Shown here: positions 20,708 to 23,486 of the stretch, piece by piece | How the letters are laid out: each line of letters opens with the position of its first letter | Position numbering within the stretch: the stretch's first letter is position 1 | Source of the DNA: VRUE01 sp046733315 | GTDB lineage: Bacteria; Actinomycetota; Thermoleophilia; Solirubrobacterales; 70-9 | Direction of reading: 5' to 3' | Assembly (NCBI GenBank): GCA_046733315.1 | Contig: JBKPOV010000084.1 | Coordinates: 1-23,486, forward strand | Length of the DNA stretch: 23,486 bases | Position numbers and translations under genes: made by a program | The notes under the pieces: model-generated | The model's input: only the letters and a program-made list of their open reading frames with translations | Databases searched by the model: none | What the model was told of the DNA's origin: nothing

Positions 20708-22410
20708 GGCTCGTCGGCGTTGCCGAGACCGTCGACGGGGTGGCCGTGCTTGGTGATGGCGCAAAGCGCCGTGCCGGGATCAAAGGGATCGGTGAGGGCG
20801 CGGCCGGCGGGGGTGCCGCGGGCCGGGTGTTTGGGTGTCGCCGCGGCGCCGCGTCCGCACTGGATCGAGAAGTCCTTGGTTCCGTCGCGGGCGTCGATCA
20901 CGTCGTCGCCCCCGCCGCCGTAGAAGCGATCGGCGCCCGGCTGGCCGAGCATCGCGTTGGGGCGGCCGTCGCCGACCAGGACGTCCCAATCGAAGGAGCC
21001 CTCCATGTCCTCGTTGGTCGGCGAGAGATGGACATGGTGGCAGCCCGGGATCGCGTCGATCCAGGCTGAGTGGGCGGGGAAGGAGACGTGCAGCACGCCG
21101 GGGTGAGCGGGAGTCTCGGCAAAGGAGGCGTCGTCGCGACCGGCGCCGCCGACGAGGGCGCCGCCGGCGCAACCGCCCCCGGCAGCGAGCAGGTCACCAT
21201 CCTCTTCGCCGTAGAGGAAGGTCGGGCCCGGCCTGCTGCCGATCAGGCCGTCAGCGCCGGCGCCGCCGTAGAGCTTGTCGGCGCCGAAGCCGCCCTCGAT
21301 CAGATCGTCCTCGTCACCGCCGCGGATCGTGTCGTTGCCGAGACCGCCGGCGATGCGGACATTTTGCGCGCCCGCCAGCGAACCTTCGACCGTGAGGCTG
21401 TCGCGGCCCGGACCGAGGTCGGCCATCAGCCAGCGCGCCGGCCCCTCGCTGGGACAGATCGCCTGCACGGCGCTGATCCGGGTGCAGCCCGGCCCCAGCG
21501 CGATGCCCTTCCTGGCGCTGACGCCGAAGCTGGAAGTTGCTTCGTCGAAGGCGACGGTGAAGTGATCGCCGCCACCGCCGCCGATCAGCTGCAGGCCACC
21601 GCCTTCACCCGGTACCGGGTCGAGCTCGACGTAGGCCGACGCCCGTAGCTTCCCTTCCCTGCCGCAGGAGGTCGTGTGGCCCTTGGCGCCATCGCAGCGG
21701 TCGCTGCCCTGGGCGCCGAGCAGTTCGTCCTTGCCGCCACCGCCGCGGATCACGTCATCGCCGGCACCGCCGTCGATCACGTTGGCCTTGCCATCGCCAA
21801 CGAGGATGTCGTCGAAAGCCGAGCCTTCGAGGTTCTCGAAGCGGAAGAGCCGGTCGTGGCCGTCGCCCTTGCTCTTGTGCTTCGTCAGGAAGACCTTCAC
21901 CCCGCCGCTCTTGCCGGCAGCAACGTCGGTGGCAAAGGAAACGACGTCGCCCTGGCCGGGGCCGCCATCCATGCGGTCGTAGCCATAGTCGCCGTGGACG
22001 AAGTCGAAGTCACCCGGGCCGCCGCTGACGGTGTCGATGCCAAGGCTGCCAGCGACCTCATCCGCCCCGCCGGGACCGCCAAGCACCTTGTCGTCGCCGA
22101 GATCGCCGATAACCCGGTCTTCGGCGCCAGCACCACCGTCGGCGACGTCGTTACCGCGGCCGCCGTGAACCAAATCCGCGCCCGGGCCACCGCAGAGCAG
22201 GTCGTTGCCGAGGCTGCCGGTGATCGTGTCGTTGCCGTCGCCACCCCAGATCACGTCGCGCTCGGGCGTCCCCTGCAACACATCGTCGCCATCAGTGCCA
22301 ACGATCATCGCCCGCCGCCCATGGCAGCGCAAATCTTCTTCTTCGGGCACTGGCGCAGCAGCAACAAACACCACCGCGGCCAGAACCACCCCCACGATGG
22401 CAGTCCTCAT
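20704..22410 (-). CDS. RTX-like (haemolysin-type) calcium-binding repeat protein, exported
   Basis: From ATG 22410 the 568-residue product starts with a signal-like segment (MRTAIVGVVLAAVVFVAAA). It is then largely built of glycine/aspartate-rich nonapeptides of GGxGxDxLx type, for example GGDGNDTITGSLGNDLLCGG and GGAGDDVIRGGGGKDELLG. These fold into calcium-bound parallel beta rolls outside the cell. Repeat blocks are at about 35-250 and 360-500, separated by a segment with few repeats. Several cysteines are scattered through the chain. No enzymatic domain or type I secretion gene is recognised. The ATG overlaps the aldehyde dehydrogenase TGA as ATGA, an unexpected partner. Confidence 0.85.
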   Translation of the reverse strand: MRTAIVGVVLAAVVFVAAAPVPEEEDLRCHGRRAMIVGTDGDDVLQGTPERDVIWGGDGNDTITGSLGNDLLCGGPGADLVHGGRGNDVADGGAGAEDRVIGDLGDDKVLGGPGGADEVAGSLGIDTVSGGPGDFDFVHGDYGYDRMDGGPGQGDVVSFATDVAAGKSGGVKVFLTKHKSKGDGHDRLFRFENLEGSAFDDILVGDGKANVIDGGAGDDVIRGGGGKDELLGAQGSDRCDGAKGHTTSCGREGKLRASAYVELDPVPGEGGGLQLIGGGGGDHFTVAFDEATSSFGVSARKGIALGPGCTRISAVQAICPSEGPARWLMADLGPGRDSLTVEGSLAGAQNVRIAGGLGNDTIRGGDEDDLIEGGFGADKLYGGAGADGLIGSRPGPTFLYGEEDGDLLAAGGGCAGGALVGGAGRDDASFAETPAHPGVLHVSFPAHSAWIDAIPGCHHVHLSPTNEDMEGSFDWDVLVGDGRPNAMLGQPGADRFYGGGGDDVIDARDGTKDFSIQCGRGAAATPKHPARGTPAGRALTDPFDPGTALCAITKHGHPVDGLGNADEP

Positions 22411-23486
22411 TCGAGGTTGATCATTACATGCTTGATCTCGGTGTAGTCCTCGAGCGCGTAGACGGAAAGATCCTTGCCGTAGCCGGACTGCTTGAAGCCG
22501 CCGTGGGGCATCTCGGAGACGAGCGGGATGTGGTCGTTGATCCAGACGCAGCCGAACTCCAGGGCGTTGGCGACACGCATCGCGCGGCCGACGTCGCGCG
22601 TCCAGACCGAGGAGGCGAGCCCGTAGCGGGTGCCGTTGGCCCACTCGATCGCCTTCGCCTCGTCGCTGAAGGGCTGCACCGTGATCACCGGGCCGAAGAT
22701 CTCGTCCTGGATCATCTCGTCGCCCTGCTCGAGGCCGGCGACCACGGCCGGCTCGAGGAAGAAGCCGGGCCGGTCGGGCTGCACGCCGCCGGTGACGATC
22801 TCGGCACTGCCGGGCTTGCGCTCGAGGAATCCCTCGACCCGCTCGCGCTGGCGTTCTGAGTTGAGCGGGCCAAGGGTCGTATCGGGGGACATCGTGTCGC
22901 CCAGGACGAGGCCTTTCGCTTCACCCGCAAGGCCGTTGACCACGTCCTCGTAGACATCGCTGGCGGCAAGCACGCGCGTCGCCGCGGTGCAGTCCTGGCC
23001 GGCGTTGTAGTAGCCGGTGCCGGCGATCGTCTCCATCGCCGCCTCCATGTCGACGTCGTCGAAGATCACCACCGGCGCCTTGCCGCCGAGCTCGAGGTGC
23101 ACTCGCTTGAGCGTGTCGGCAGCCGCCTTGGCGATCCACTTGCCGGTCGGCGGTGAGCCGGTCAGGCAGGCCATCGCCACGTCTGGATGCGTGACCAGCT
23201 CGGCGCCGGTCGGCTCGCCGTGGCCGCCGATTGCATTGAAGACGCCCGGCGGCAGGTGCTCGGCGCACCACTCGGCGAAGAGCAGGGTGGTCAGCGGGGT
23301 GGTCTCGGCTGGCTTGAGGACAACGGTGTTGCCGGCGGCCAGCGCCGGGCCGATCTTCCAGATCGCCATCATCAGCGGGTAGTTCCAGGGGGTGATCTGG
23401 GCGACCACGCCGAGCGGCTCGCGGCGCACGAAGGAGGTGTGGCCCTCCATGTACTCACCGGCGGCCCGGCCCTCCATCGTCCGCGC
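22407..23486 (-). CDS. Aldehyde dehydrogenase, aminobutyraldehyde/betaine-aldehyde type (5' part missing)
   Basis: It oxidises an aldehyde to the acid with NAD(P)+. The visible 359 codons hold the Rossmann and catalytic regions: ITPWNYPLMMAIWKIGPALAAGN with the oxyanion asparagine, LKPAETTP, the catalytic glutamate in LELGGKAP, the nucleophilic cysteine in GYYNAGQDCTAATRV, and EIFGPVITV. The GQDCTAA sequence resembles gamma-aminobutyraldehyde dehydrogenase (PatD/PuuC) and betaine-aldehyde relatives, so a polyamine or choline role is possible but unproven. The frame stays open to the window edge; about 120-140 N-terminal residues are missing. Its stop overlaps the start of the RTX-like gene. 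Confidence 0.92.
   Translation of the reverse strand, partial: ARTMEGRAAGEYMEGHTSFVRREPLGVVAQITPWNYPLMMAIWKIGPALAAGNTVVLKPAETTPLTTLLFAEWCAEHLPPGVFNAIGGHGEPTGAELVTHPDVAMACLTGSPPTGKWIAKAAADTLKRVHLELGGKAPVVIFDDVDMEAAMETIAGTGYYNAGQDCTAATRVLAASDVYEDVVNGLAGEAKGLVLGDTMSPDTTLGPLNSERQRERVEGFLERKPGSAEIVTGGVQPDRPGFFLEPAVVAGLEQGDEMIQDEIFGPVITVQPFSDEAKAIEWANGTRYGLASSVWTRDVGRAMRVANALEFGCVWINDHIPLVSEMPHGGFKQSGYGKDLSVYALEDYTEIKHVMINLE

Noticed and set aside
20837..22260. Repeated GC-rich units resembling a DNA repeat array
   Set aside because: The periodicity comes from the RTX nonapeptides of the minus-strand gene; spacing and sequence vary as protein repeats do, with no CRISPR-like spacers.

Overview
The window is about 68% GC and codes densely on both strands. 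Its genes point to a high-GC actinobacterium, most likely the Solirubrobacterales/Thermoleophilia. The pointers are a fused biotin carboxylase-BCCP protein, a solitary AbiEi/DUF559-type protein, an acyl-CoA carboxylase epsilon-like miniprotein, and many starts without a Shine-Dalgarno sequence that sit just behind a TAnnnT box. This placement rests on protein resemblance read by eye, not on a search. No rRNA, tRNA, CRISPR array, insertion sequence or phage gene is seen.

Layout. 59-4790: a divergent dihydropteroate synthase, a HAD phosphatase, a DtxR/MntR-type metalloregulator with an all-carboxylate/histidine metal site, a PLP aminotransferase, and an AbiEi/DUF559-like protein whose ribosome site lies in the loop of a long hairpin. 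4893-7014: sucCD, encoding succinyl-CoA synthetase. 7113-9691: a haloacid-dehalogenase-like protein and an exported sulfatase. 9719-12339: biotin carboxylase-BCCP and a PHP phosphoesterase, divergent over 47 bases. 12547-16777: an assimilatory sulfate operon read leftwards (sulfite reductase, cysH, sat, cysC). 16817-17712: rhodanese, dodecin and the epsilon-like protein. 17791-20683: two vapBC-type toxin-antitoxin pairs flanking a gene that encodes two TetR repressors in one chain. 20704-23486: an RTX-like calcium-binding repeat protein whose start overlaps the stop of an aldehyde dehydrogenase that runs off the window.

How the parts fit. Sulfur is the clearest theme. The sulfatase could release sulfate, Sat and CysC make APS and PAPS, CysH and the siroheme reductase carry sulfate to sulfide, and a rhodanese lies just upstream. 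SucCD and the biotin-dependent carboxylase belong to central and acyl-CoA metabolism.

The least ordinary content is in the gaps. Two intergenic elements (12458-12534 and 17229-17309) share the same core hairpin, a one-sided ACTCAA bulge and a TCC loop, while their outer arms differ in sequence and stay complementary. A possible H-type pseudoknot lies between convergent genes at 4807-4870. A 17-bp perfect inverted repeat sits in the probable folP leader. A recurring TAGGCT-like -10 box sits directly in front of start codons.
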